From Ophiura sarsii (Eukaryota; Echinodermata; Ophiuroidea; Amphilepidida; Ophiuridae), in NCBI GenBank assembly GCA_035610835.1, contig CM069449.1, positions 40,221,098 through 40,285,097 of the forward strand: a stretch of DNA of 64,000 nucleotides, written 5' to 3'. This document shows, piece by piece, positions 36,344-47,460 of the stretch. The number at the start of each line of letters is the position of its first letter. Position 1 is the first letter of the stretch. The translations under genes and the position numbers were made by a program. The notes below the pieces were generated by a model, which was given only the letters and a program-made list of their open reading frames with translations, was not told where the DNA came from and made no database searches.

Positions 36344-36431
36344 CTTGATTTGTGAGAAAGAAGACAGACCATCGCAATAATCAACAAAATTACGACTAAT
36401 GATCCCACAGTGATGCTAATTATAATTGTAC
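36344..36431 (-). CDS. Copy B exon 8: transmembrane helix
   Basis: 88 bases encoding TIIISITVGSLVVILLIIAM and the inner CLLSHKS. Acceptor TTCTTTCAG, donor CAAG|GTAAAT. Confidence 0.8.
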
Positions 36432-36587
36432 CTGAAAGAACAAATTATTGTAATACGTATTAATATTTGTGACATTATTTATATCATGAGAGTTCGTTAT
36501 CTGTCTCGTACGTAAATGTGTTAATGATCAAGTATATAATACTAGAGTTACGAATTACCATATTTCCTGAAGCTATAAATAGTATTT

Positions 36588-36720
36588 AAAGGGATATGTT
36601 CCAGCTTGTGTACTACTCAATGGGTATGTTTCATGTCATTATGTGCTTCTAAAATAAGAACCATTGGAGTTATTTATGCAACTCAAACTTTGGAATACGA
36701 CTATTTTAATGAATAATTTA
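36588..36720. mobile_element. MITE, AAAGGTAGATGTTCC family (copy B, second, deleted)
   Basis: Counterpart of 5753-6010, with much of the interior lost and a decayed left end (AAAGGGATATGTTCC). Confidence 0.6.
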
Positions 36721-37202
36721 ACGACGTGGATATTAATGCGCTCGTCATCTAACCACCTCTGAGCAAGTATGTTCATCCACATGATCACATCACATTTTTC
36801 TATCAAATCGATTTGTTTAATATCCTGAGCAAAGAACATGGAGATTATCTTTCAGTTCAATTATATCATCGTTACTTTACGCTATCAGCACTCAAATCTG
36901 CGATCTGTTATTTACGTATGCACAGTATAGAAATTTCTTATCTCCAAATTGATAGAATCGCTGGTAATAATATTCTGCCTAGTCGGTGATACGGTATTAA
37001 TACGCTGGTGTAGAGTAAGAAGTAACATTTTCTCTAGACTTTTACGATGAAATCAGGGTATTATTTCGTACAATTACTCATGACAATTGAATTGAGACCA
37101 ATCGTGATGTATATTAACCTTTTGTTATGAAATATCGCTGTCTTAATTATTTTTAAACACACGTCCAACAGCCAAAAACTGATTAGTTAAAATCAAATCT
37201 TT

Positions 37203-37690
37203 ACATTTTAACATATAATACTGACGTACATACTATACGTCACTGTGTAATACTACCGACGAGTTTGGTATCGAGTGATACTGGAACACATACAACGTTC
37301 CAGTATTGGTTAATACTGGAACAGTAAATTCGTACCAGTATCGAGCGATACTAGAAATAATGATGTTCCAGTATCGAACGACACAGGTATACACATGCTA
37401 AAAATAACCAAAACAGCCAAAAACTGATTAGTTAAAATAAAATCTTTACATTTTAACATATAATACTGACTTACATACTATTCCTCACTATGTAATACTA
37501 CATGTACCGACGAGTGTTGGTATCGAGCGATACTGGAACACATACAACGTTCCAGTATTGGTTAATACTGGAACAATAAAATCGTACCAGTATCGAGCGA
37601 TACTAGACATAATGATGTTCCAGTATCGAACGACACAGGTATACACATGCTCACAATAAAGTGCTCAACAAAAGAAAGTCATACACTTTG
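37203..37690. repeat. CCAGTATCG palindrome cluster, tandemly duplicated
   Basis: A ~244-base unit starting ACATTTTAACATATAATACT occurs twice (37203 and 37447). Each has several GGTATCGAGCGATACTGG-type palindromes. Copy A has only one such unit at 6400. Confidence 0.8.
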
Positions 37691-37875
37691 TTTAGGTCCT
37701 TTAGAGTAACTTTCGATTATTTTTTAACCAAATAGACTAGATAGACATTTGGATAAATCTTTCCGGCACAATTTGATACTAAAGTTGCCACCCAACAACA
37801 AAGATAAACCATGATTAGCTCCATTTAAAGAAAATTAGTCACTTTTCAAAAGGCACATTTTCAATACACTATACA

Positions 37876-38235
37876 GGGTGTCCCAACAAAATGTTAACAC
37901 TCCGGGCACATAAGATATCTTAAAAGGACAGGAACACACGGGTCTAATCTTGATGTATTATGAAAGCTGAGTAAATAAGCTTTCATTTGCATTTTGTTGC
38001 GTTCCAATTGGTTATTTAGAACGGGAGAAATGCTTCAGCAAACATGAGGAAGCAAAATCGGCTTGGTCCAATCCTCTCAGTATGAAAGTAAAGCTTTTAA
38101 AATGCACGAAACAAGAAGCAACATGATTAAGTCACACACACACATCAGTTAATATCTTCTTTGTTCTTTTCAACGCATTCTTTCGATTCTTTTCAAGCTT
38201 TAAAACTTAAAACTTAAACTTTTCAAGCTTTTCAA
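37876..38235. mobile_element. Mariner-type element fragment, CAGGGTGTCCCAA end
   Basis: CTATACAGGGTGTCCCAACA begins a sequence absent from copy A. The opposite end was not found, so a truncated insertion. Confidence 0.45.
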
Positions 38236-38453
38236 GATAGTATTGTAGTCATATGCTGTTCCCTCAAGCATGTATCGACAGTCCAGTCCCTTCGACCGTT
38301 GCTTTTGTTGATAAACATTGATGTCACCCCATCTATAGCAATGTGGTCAAAGTTTAGAGTATAAGGCACTAACACTTTTACTTTTAAGACCATCGTTCTG
38401 ATATCGACGCCCCGCCTTACTTAATTTGTTTTCAACATTATACACGTACTTAC

Positions 38454-38633
38454 CAGTGGGAGAACCTGCAGCCAAGCTGGTTGAGTGTGGAAGCGCCGAA
38501 GTTGAAAGAGTTACAGTAGTTAATGATGTTGACCTTGGTTGATAGGAAGTAGGCGAGTAAGTAGTTGTAGGCGGAATGAAGTCAGTTGTTGTAATTTGCG
38601 TTGTTGGAGGTGGCGTTGTTATGGGAGGAATAG
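38454..38633 (-). CDS. Copy B exon 7: Thr/Pro-rich stalk
   Basis: 180 bases; three codons shorter than copy A near the 3' end. Phase 1 at both ends. The mucin-like composition is retained. Confidence 0.78.
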
Positions 38634-39204
38634 CTGTCGTACAAAACACGGGCGAAAAATAAGGGTTTGAAGAATGTGAATATGAATTGATGAATATGAC
38701 TATAGGCGCAAGTGCAATTAATAAAGTTTGAATTTTATATTACCAAAGAAGAACAAATTAATCGATCATAGTTGATTATCAATATGGATGCCCATAAAAT
38801 AGTAATGTGGTGAATCAACGAATCTAGATTATTATAGGCCTACTAGTACGGCTGATGTTCACATTATTGTTGAGTGCAAGCAGTGGAGGAGGGGCCAGGC
38901 CATCGGGAGAAATTACATACACTATCTGTATTTGTATGTGTTTTATGTTATCTTAAGGTTTGATACCCGTTTCATTCAATCATCTTTCGATGATTGCTAC
39001 CAAATTTGCATCGAACGACCACTTTGTTTGTATTATTCCAATAATGGTACACTTTGTCTTTTACCACTATCGGACAATTCGAAACCCACTTAGCTTTTTG
39101 CATAATTGAGTAGGCCCTTATTTTTCTATCATAATTTTTATTTGGGAATACACACACCTGAATGTAAAACGTTCTTCACTATTAATTGAGTTCATAAAAC
39201 ATAC

Positions 39205-39343
39205 CTTTACAGCCGAGAATTTCTAATCGCAAGCTAATGCGATCATTCCATTCTTGAGGAAGAACTCTAATATGGCTGGCTACGACTCCAGTCGTGAACA
39301 GGCTTGTAACGTGAGTGTTTCGATCTGAATTTCCATCAAAGAT
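39205..39343 (-). CDS. Copy B exon 6: F5/8C domain C-terminus
   Basis: 139 bases, as in copy A, encoding IFDGNSDRNTHVTSLF and HIRVLPQEWNDRISLRLEI; the same weak acceptor and GTATG donor. Confidence 0.78.
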
Positions 39344-40337
39344 CTTTTGATATTTCAAAATATAATGATATAAACATATACATATTAAAGCACAATGGTT
39401 AGGTCACACTTTTATTAAAAGTATTTGTTTGATAAAAGCAGGCAGATAACTTTCAGTATACTTTTTTTTAGTTTCAAATATTTGTAGGCGCTTATATATA
39501 ATTACTACATGCATGACATGAATTACCCGACATAAAGACTGTAGAAAAACATTTATACAATAACATTTATGTTTCCAAGAAAATAATAAACGTTGCAGTG
39601 ACATAATATTTCCTAGCGGAAATGAACAATATTATTAGTTATAAAGACAACTAGTTGGGGTCTATAATAGTTTTTATTCCAAAAATATTTTTTACGAAAA
39701 GGTAAACATGATATGAGTCGGGCAACTTTCGCCGATTTTAAGCATTAACAAGTGTGTTTGTACTTATTGAAATGGTTGGCTTCGTATTCTCATAGAGAGC
39801 TTAATATAAAAAAAATGACATTAAAATACTAGATAAGCCAGTCTTATGTGATATTCCACAATTGTAGCTTTGAATCTCAGCTCCAAATTCATAGTAAATT
39901 GGTCTTAGTAGTGGTTTAACACTTTTGTGAAGATGCAGTGAAAACCGAATATCCATTTAATGTGATGGAAACGGATGAGTATTCTGAAGGCTGCACGTAA
40001 AGAAAACCTATTAAGTTACCAACCTTTTAGCATTCTATGGGTATCACTGGAGCAGGATTTGTAACAATGAATTTGGCTGATTAACAATATTCCAGTATGC
40101 TAAAGGTATAGCACTTGCTGACAATATTATTTTTACATGAAAATACCGTATTACATTTAAGATGTCCATTGTTTTAAAACTGTGCTCTTATTTCTAATCC
40201 GGCAAAATTGAGCCCCCCCCCCCCAAAAAAAAACACACCCCATCACACACATTTATTTATTTTGAGGGTAATTTTCCGTTTTCATTTTCTAAAATTTCTC
40301 TCTGACTTTAACCGCATCAGCACAACACTGAAACATA

Positions 40338-40927
40338 TCGAGGGCTCAGAAACACAAGGCCTTATCTCTATTTTGACCATTTTGAGAAACAGACTATTGA
40401 AGATTTTAAAAGACATTGGGGAGATGGAGATAAGGCCTTGTGATACTGGCTATAGAGCGTGTGTGGTCTAGTGGATAAGACGCCGGTCTCACGATGCAAA
40501 GACTGTGAGTTCGAGCCCCGTTACGGCCAACATGTTTGTATCCTTGGGCAAGGTACTTAGTCTCAATTGCTTCGTCGACCCAAGCGATATTTGGGGAGCT
40601 GTTAGGATATCAAAATCTAAGTAGTGCTGATAGGCTTGTGCACTTGTCGACTGGTAGCCGCCTAAGTGTAGCGACCAAAGGATTCTGATATCTAAACTGG
40701 CAGCGATAATAATTGATTTAAAAAGCGCTTTGGGACTGTGCTTGCATTGTGGAAAGCGCTATATAAGAACGGTAATATTATTATTATTATTATAACTTTG
40801 AAGGGCCGGGTTTTGTTATGGAGATAGGCTGTGTGTTACTGGAAAGAGAATTTCTTTCTGAAAATGATGATACCAAAATGTCATTTTTGAAAAAATGGAG
40901 ATGAGGCCTTGTGTTTCTGAGCCCTCG
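40338..40927. mobile_element. MITE with TCGAGGGCTCAGAAACACAA ends (copy B, interrupted)
   Basis: Same element as 10788-11037 but split by a SINE at 40455-40790. Confidence 0.8.
40455..40790 (+). mobile_element. tRNA-derived SINE, 336 bp
   Basis: The head resembles a tRNA: A-box TGTGGTCTAGTGGATAAGAC, B-box GAGTTCGAGCCCCG. The body is followed by AAAGCGCTATATAAGAACGG and an (ATT)n tail. TATA flanks both sides (40451-40454, 40791-40794) and occurs once at the empty site in copy A (10901-10904). So the insertion postdates the duplication. Confidence 0.9.
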
Positions 40928-41946
40928 AAATATCAATCATCATAGCTATGAATCAGCGCTTTGCCATAAGGCTAACATCCGTATTAGCGATGTTATGAGG
41001 GACGGGTAGAACTCATTCAATGACCCTCGTATTATATCTGATTATGTTTAAATACAAACTCTTTTTGAAATGTAACATTATTCATCCCAAATCGTATGTT
41101 TCAGAAATGCCATTGAATTTGTCACTTTTTAAGTAAAAATCAGCCCAAATTGTTTCGGGACTTCTTTTAGACTAATGACCACCACTCCGTTATTGTATCA
41201 CCGATTTGAACGAAACAAAGTTTATTTTGTGGCAAAAGTAATTGATTAAGAAAACGCAACACACTAATGAAATTTAAATTGTATGTCAAAAACCGTTTTT
41301 GAAATCGTGTAATGTTTTTGTTACAGTCTGTATAAATTCATCGTTTACCTCAGAATAGTTTACATTATAGTTTGCTTTCATAGGCCCATTTAGTTGATTC
41401 AGGTCTTTCTCTCCCATCTACTTTATGATTTCTATTTTTATATCATCTGTATTTGAACTTGCTTTTCTACCAGCGAGCTTTAATTATAATGTTATCAATA
41501 ATATGGATATCAGAAGAATATTGAATGACATGACTGCATTCAAAGTGTAAGCCCGAGGTGATCTCGAAAACCATGTTATGTTGAGATTTTGAGATAAGCC
41601 TGGGCCAAAAAATTGAACCGTGACTCGAAAAACAGTCATTATTTGGTTTACAATTTAGGTTGGGCCGTACTAGTATCTGACGCGTGACGATACTGGCAAA
41701 CAGTCCCAAAGCGCTCTTTTATTATACATATCCTATATTTTGTTAGTGATCAGGATGTAGGCCTATTTATAGGCAACGAATACGGTAACAACAGTGCACT
41801 TTAGGTTGGGCTGTATTAGTATCTGACGCGTGATGAAACTGGAAAACAGTCACAAAGCGCTCTTATGTCCTTATTTTTGTGGGTGATCAGGATGTATTCA
41901 TGGACAAGGAATAAATAGGCCTACGTGATATATTTTTAAATCTTAC

Positions 41947-42278
41947 CATATCATCCAATTTATCATCTTTCACGTACTGCCAAGAATATCCATCAGTGCT
42001 ATGTTATACCTTGTATTTGGTCACCCATTGATTTTCATCTTCTCTGCCTTGCATTACTATCCCAGAAAAAGAGTGTAATGTACCAAGATCCACCTGTATC
42101 CATTGGTTCTTATCATTGGTAGCAGCACTCCAACCTCCCCTTCTGTCACCAACTTTGATTAGATTTAATCTGGCATTAGACGCGCCATGATCATGATTGT
42201 CACTGTACTCACTTGAAGCTGATATCTGATTGTCTTGTATGGTCCCATCTTTCATGCCAAGTAAGTTCACGCACACAC
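41947..42278 (-). pseudogene. Copy B exon 5: F5/8C domain with premature stop
   Basis: Reads GVCVNLLGMKDGTIQDNQIS through WVTKYKV and then TAA (42004-42006), where copy A has CAA (Gln). The frame is otherwise open to the normal donor at 41947. It has a two-residue insertion (HDHG region) relative to copy A. Confidence 0.85.
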
Positions 42279-42606
42279 CTATATATTATTAACAAAGGTA
42301 TTTTGGTTTCAAAAAGAGGGTTTGTATACAGGGCGTCTGAAAATAAAACACGATTAATGTACGGAAAGTGCACTTATTTCGTTATATCTTGGTAAAAATC
42401 GCATTTGATTTAGTTTAGAGTAATTTTTAATTATGTAATGCATATCCAGCCAAGCTTAGCGTTAAGATGCTGTCCATGGAATTCTATTGCACCACACCTC
42501 ACTAATGTTAATGAACTAAATAAGTTACTATTTCGCTTGTGAATATTAATGACTATTTTCCTACAAAAACATCATCGTAGTGAATGAAACAAATACTACA
42601 TAATAG

Positions 42607-42975
42607 GATGCATGTCGCTATCCAGAAGACTCGATATTCAGAAGACCCGCTATTCAGAAAACTCACTAGTCAGAAGGTCCGCCACTCAAAATTTTCTTAG
42701 TAGCGGACCTTGCATTTTATTAAAAAGATCCTAACCTAAATGTCACAGTAATCATAACCGTAACCGTAATACTAACCCTAACCCTAACACTAAAAAAATA
42801 TTTTGACTGACGGGCCTTCTGATTGATGGGTTGTCTTTTTGGCGAGTCTTCTGAGTAAAGGGTCATTTTAAATGAAAACCAGACCGCTACTCAGAATTCT
42901 GAATAGCAGACCTTCTGAGTAAAGGGTTTTCTGGATAGCGGACCTTCTGAGTAGTGGTTGTTCTGACTGACGGGT
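42607..42975. mobile_element. Copy B-specific element with CTCAGAAG repeats and telomere-like core
   Basis: CTATTCAGAA/ACTCAGAAGG motifs are repeated in both orientations around a core holding ACTAACCCTAACCCTAACAC. The right edge GACGGGTGCCCCCC is GC-rich. Copy A lacks it near 12610. Probably a DNA transposon. Confidence 0.6.
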
Positions 42976-43230
42976 GCCCCCCGTAATAACAGTGCAACTA
43001 TTCTCTATTATATACTGGCTATGGGTCCTCCACCCTTAATCTTTCGTATAGTATTTGTATTCTGTCACATTGCTTAACCTTGATTGTGTGATATCATTAT
43101 GTAAATGAAACATAGCATTCTTGTTGTTTGTAAACAAATTAAAACAATATCACCGTTTCAGTTGGGATTCATCATCTTGGCATAATTTCGAGCATTACAC
43201 TCGCAGGCATTCAATGTAGATCTTCCATAC

Positions 43231-43366
43231 CTCGTGATTTACAAATGTATAACCGATTTGATCCACAATCTATATCGTTCCAATTCGTGCTACTGTGAAT
43301 TGCGGTACAGTCTTCAACACCCCCGACGTCGTTGGGTTCCCCGTTAGCCCAATAGGTGAAAGTGAC
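43231..43366 (-). CDS. Copy B exon 4: lectin calcium/sugar-binding half
   Basis: Encodes VTFTYWANGEPNDVGG, EDC, NWNDIDC and LYICKSR. EPN and WND are retained, but about 16 substitutions and two small indels separate it from copy A over some 46 residues. Confidence 0.84.
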
Positions 43367-43910
43367 CTATATGTAATGAGAAGGGAATATAATAAATATA
43401 TAGCATTTATGCTATGCTTGAAAAGGGTTCTTTGTATGAGACTGAAATATCGTACGATTTGAAAATACACGTATTGACGTGAATAACGAAAGAAAGTACT
43501 TTCTCTGGATCTGGAGTTTGCTTTGATAAAACACCGGATTGGATTTAAATATATAATTAAGTTTAAACATGCTTGGTAATTAAAAATGTTTGATTGAAAT
43601 CAACGATTATTACTATTAAAAGAAATACGAATTGGAGATTTGTGCACATCTTAGCCGCCTTCAAATCAAAGTTCAATGTTGCCATCTAGAGCTGAACATA
43701 TGCAATGGTAGGTGGTTTACTATTCTTCTGAAAACACAGCAAAATGCTTATTCTTAAAAGTAGTATTTGGCCCTCTAGATTGGACCTTAAGAAATGCTTT
43801 ATTATTTGAAAAACACAAGGAATATTTGTCAGAAATTGTATCGCGCTATCATCATGACTTCCATTATAGAGAACGTATATTATTTTACATGCTTTCAAAA
43901 CGACGCAGGA

Positions 43911-44496
43911 TATACACCTAGCACATAAAGTCCCTGACCAGGTCCTTTGAGGTTCGCTAATCCAAAATATATAATCGGTACAAAAAAATCTGAGATATAC
44001 ATTAAATGCGCAAATTTCTTTTCCGCAGTGCGATACCTCATTCAACAAAATCGAATGGATACTTTTAAAGTTATGGCGATTTTAATGACCGCGCATGCAA
44101 CAGAAAAGTTGCACTAGGTATAGGAATCATTGATTTGTGTGTGATTACTGTCATAACCGTGTGCTATCTGAACGAGACAGATGAATGGGTCTGGAGTGAT
44201 AACCGCAATGTGCGGGACAAAGGGTGTATCTGGCTGTGAAAAATACAAGTCTTAGCTGATTAGCTGTGAGTTTTTTCAGTGCGTAATCACACACAAATCA
44301 ATGATTCCTATACCTAGTGCAACTTTTCTGTTGCATGCGCGGTCATTGAAATCGCCATTACTTAAAAAGTATCCATTCGATTTTGTTGAATGAGGTATCA
44401 AACTGCGGAGAAGAAATTTGCTCATTCAATGTATATCTCAGATTTAGTAGCTAACCTCAAAGCACCTGGTCAGGGACTTTATGTGCTAGGTGTATA
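43911..44496. mobile_element. Long palindromic MITE, AGCACATAAAGTCCCTGACC family (copy B)
   Basis: Each arm is over 200 bases and nearly complementary to the other, from TATACACCTAGCACATAAAG inward through TTGCACTAGGTATAGGAATC. The insertion site is intact in copy A near 16559. Confidence 0.8.
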
Positions 44497-44706
44497 TCAT
44501 TAAATCAAATGCTCGCATAAAAGTGCAAGATTTTCTTTAAGCAAGTGAGTGAAGTATATAGGTTATCCTGAATAATGCTGCACTGATTTGTAAAAAAAGA
44601 ATACCCCGAGAAATCAAATATATCGCGATTTTGGTTCTTCAATCGTGTCGAGTAAATTCATCATAAAAGATACGTTTGTTATGAAATAATAAAGACTAGA
44701 ACGTAC

Positions 44707-44786
44707 ACTTGATCCGTCAGTCCAAGTAAATGTTCCTTCTACATCTATATCATCAAAACCTATCCAGGTATATCCTCCAACGATGC
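44707..44786 (-). CDS. Copy B exon 3: lectin core
   Basis: Encodes GIVGGYTWIGFDDIDVEG then FTWTDGSS. Eight of 27 residues differ from copy A, although length and splice sites are the same. Confidence 0.82.
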
Positions 44787-45045
44787 CTATTGGAAATGGT
44801 GAAAAGATATGATGAGGTGACTTAACTTAAACACTGATATCTAGTCAAACTTTCTTATAATAAATAACAGCGAGGCAGATATCTACCGCAAGTTCCACAA
44901 CTCAAACAAACATAGCAAACCTCGACTCATATCCCAACTTAAAGCAAGGACATGGGCCGGTGCGGGACTCGAACCCTTGAACTTTCTTTATATGGTTAGC
45001 TGTTATTTATTTACATTGGTCAAGTTCCCTATTGAATCGCTTAGG

Positions 45046-45193
45046 GAGCACATCAAAACTCGACCGCCCGGCAACCGCTGGTTCCGTGGGGTTCCGTGCG
45101 GTTGCAGCCGGTTTATATTGTTCTAAACAATGATATGCGGTCAACCGGGCGGAACCGGCGGTTGCCGCGCGGTCGAGTTTTGATTTGCTCCCT
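45046..45193. repeat. GC-rich foldback element in copy B
   Basis: AGGGAGCACATCAAAACTCG plus ACCGC is mirrored at 45169-45193. The interior carries CGGTTG/CAACCG repeats. Absent from copy A. Confidence 0.7.
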
Positions 45194-45389
45194 TATGCGA
45201 TACTCTGTTATGTAGGTACGCGATGCGTATAACCCATCTCATCGTCGGATGTGGTGTTTGTATTTCTTATAATAGTCAGACTTAAAAAGAGAATGAACCC
45301 GATTAGGTGAGAACATTGTTATGATCACATGGCCTAATTGCCTACAATCAATCTTGATAAGATATTTGCCCAAAGTTTTAATTTTTGGG

Positions 45390-45663
45390 AAAAAGTGTAC
45401 TTTAGGTCCCAGATACGGGTATACCAGTATCGATCAAGACTGGAACATAACATTTGATACTGGTACGATGTTATTGTTCAAGTATCGGGCGATACTGGAA
45501 CACCAATTTGTGTTCCAGTATCGAGCGATACTGTGCTAGTATCGGGCGATACTGGAACACTAACTTTGTACCTTTGTACCAGTATCGAACGATGCTGGGT
45601 GTTCTAGTATCGTACGATAGGCCTATTAGCACAGTCCAAAATCTGGGACCCAAAGTACACTTT
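45390..45663. mobile_element. MITE with AAGTGTACTTT ends and CCAGTATCG palindromes (copy B)
   Basis: Counterpart of 17186-17466. The right end GGGACCCAAAGTACACTTT is a better complement of the left end than in copy A. Confidence 0.8.
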
Positions 45664-46148
45664 GAACGAACGAACGAATACTTCACACTGCCGTATAAGT
45701 TAATTAAATATGCCGTCGGGTGTGCGCTATCGCCATACACATAGCCTATACTCTAAATAATTAAATGATATAATAGGATATTCTGTATACATTTTGTCTG
45801 GCTATCTTTCAGCCTGGCCCAATCTTTCCCTTAAGTATGGTCCCTTCAGGACCTAATCGTTTGTCAACTTACTTAAAATTATTTTGGAATCCATCTTGTA
45901 TTACATACTTTGAGAAAATAATTGATGGGTAATTAAAAAGCCTAAACACTTCAATTATAGATTGCACAGGTGATTAACAATCTGGAGATTTTATCGTCTT
46001 TAGCAACATATCGGTGATCAAATAGAAGTTTACAAAAATCCTTTGGGCCCTTAATATTTTATCCTAAACCGGTCAGATTGGGGTTAATGATAACTCTTCC
46101 GATCAGTGCGGAATATAGCAATTTGTTAAATTATGGAATCCACCCTAC

Positions 46149-46304
46149 CTGTCACGAAATCGTTCTTCCCATCATTATGCACAGACGTGAGATTCGAACC
46201 CTTGTCAACACAATCTGTAGACGCATCGTAATAGCTGCGTTCTGAATCTGACGCATAGTAACAATAATCATCACGTAGTATCCAGTCCTGTTTGCATCCC
46301 ATTA
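46149..46304 (-). CDS. Copy B exon 2: lectin domain N-terminal half
   Basis: The same 156-base exon as copy A, with about four base changes. Acceptor ATCTTTTAG, donor CAG|GTAGG type. The most upstream copy B exon that could be found. Confidence 0.82.
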
Positions 46305-46402
46305 CTAAAAGATTAAGAATACGTGCTTCTATTTGATATTTTCGTTTGAAATGTGAAATGTGAATGATGTGTAACATTGGGAATTACCGTATACATGCCG
46401 AC

Positions 46403-46570
46403 AAAAAAGTGTACTTGAGGTCCCAGATAAACCAGTATCGTTCAATACTGGAACATAAATGTTGGCAGTATCTCTCCATATTGGTACAATTTAACTGTTC
46501 CATTATCTGTCCATATTGAGCGATACTGGAACGTGTTGATGTTCCAGTATCGGACTTGGACGGTTCATTG
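46403..46570. mobile_element. Truncated AAGTGTACTTT-family MITE
   Basis: Starts AAAAAAGTGTACTTGAGGTC and contains CCAGTATCGTTCAATACTGG and GATGTTCCAGTATCG. No right end. The matching site in copy A (19465) has a shorter remnant. Confidence 0.6.
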
Positions 46571-47299
46571 GCTCTGATGTGCTCAACTTTAGCGTTAATT
46601 CGAGAATGGCCTTTTTAAAAAGTGTCTCATTCGATAGTTAAATAGCACGATTTTAGGATAGGGAAACATAAATCATCATATTATCTATGGTTAATTTTAA
46701 TCGAATTGCGGCATTTTTGTATACAAATAATGCCAAATGATTACTTCTCCTACGTTAAAATTTCCATGAAGCTGTGTACCACACACATAATTCGAAATAC
46801 TAATATAGCATAATCCATTTGATTTAATATCGTTTAATAGGTGTAAATACTGCAATTTCATTGGTTAAAACGTATGAAATCTAATACAGATAGTGTAAAC
46901 AAGAAAATCAAACCACACAATATATTCCATATCGTCGATAACCGCGTTACCAGCATTTACGCGGCATGATCGGTAAAATATTACGTGTAAAGCGATTGAT
47001 TCGCTTCTGTGGAAGAGTTGTTTTATATACGACACGTAAATAATAAATAAATAAAATGGCGGGTGATTTTAATGCAACTGAGTCAATTTCTGTTACATTC
47101 TGAGGCCGAAACAGACGGCAAAAAGGTCTATTCCATGCCGAAAAATAAATGATCTGCATAATAACATAAGGAAGCACTGCGCAACAAGTCTGAAAGACTT
47201 ATCCCTTCGACTTGTCCGAAAGGCATGTCCGTTGACTTGCGAAAAATTATACCTTACCCACCAGTAAAGCAATCTAAGAATATCAAAACTTGTTGAGGT

Positions 47300-47460
47300 G
47301 ACCGTTGTTTACATACAATGTTTATCAACAAACGCAACGGTCGAAGGGACTGGGACTTTCGATACACGCATGAAGGAACACCATATGACCACAACACTGT
47401 CCACTATGCCGTATTGCTCTTTATAATGCTTTGCCGCGAGTTTTACAAGCACGGGTCCTA
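47300..47460 (-). repeat. Inverted copy of the 8530-8700 dispersed repeat
   Basis: Contains AATGTTTATCAACAAACGCA and ACAACACTGTCCACTATGCC, complementary to the copy beside exon 7 of gene A. Here it lies next to the left TIR of the 11.2-kb element. Confidence 0.6.

Larger units (their letters stand above)
33596..46304 (-). pseudogene. C-type lectin / F5-8C receptor, copy B (possibly a pseudogene)
   Basis: Paralogue of copy A in the same orientation. Exons 2-10: 46149-46304, 44707-44786, 43231-43366, 41947-42278, 39205-39343, 38454-38633, 36344-36431, 35292-35488 and 33596-33783, all with GT/AG joins in the same phases as copy A. It keeps the lectin EPN (GEPND) and WND motifs, discoidin domain, Thr/Pro stalk, transmembrane helix and tyrosine-rich tail, including a complete last exon. 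Two problems: no signal-peptide exon was found upstream, where an 11.2-kb element and a MULE region are inserted, and codon TAA at 42004-42006 stops the frame in exon 5 where copy A has CAA. A possible splice donor just before the stop (CAAG|GTATAA) would remove it in phase, so loss of function is likely but not certain. Confidence 0.78.

Noticed and set aside
42760..42800. True telomeric repeat array
   Set aside because: Only two clean CCCTAA units within an inserted element; far too short for a telomere.
44950..45000. tRNA gene on the minus strand (GGGTTCGAGTCCCGC B-box)
   Set aside because: No A-box at the right distance; only an isolated B-box-like sequence.
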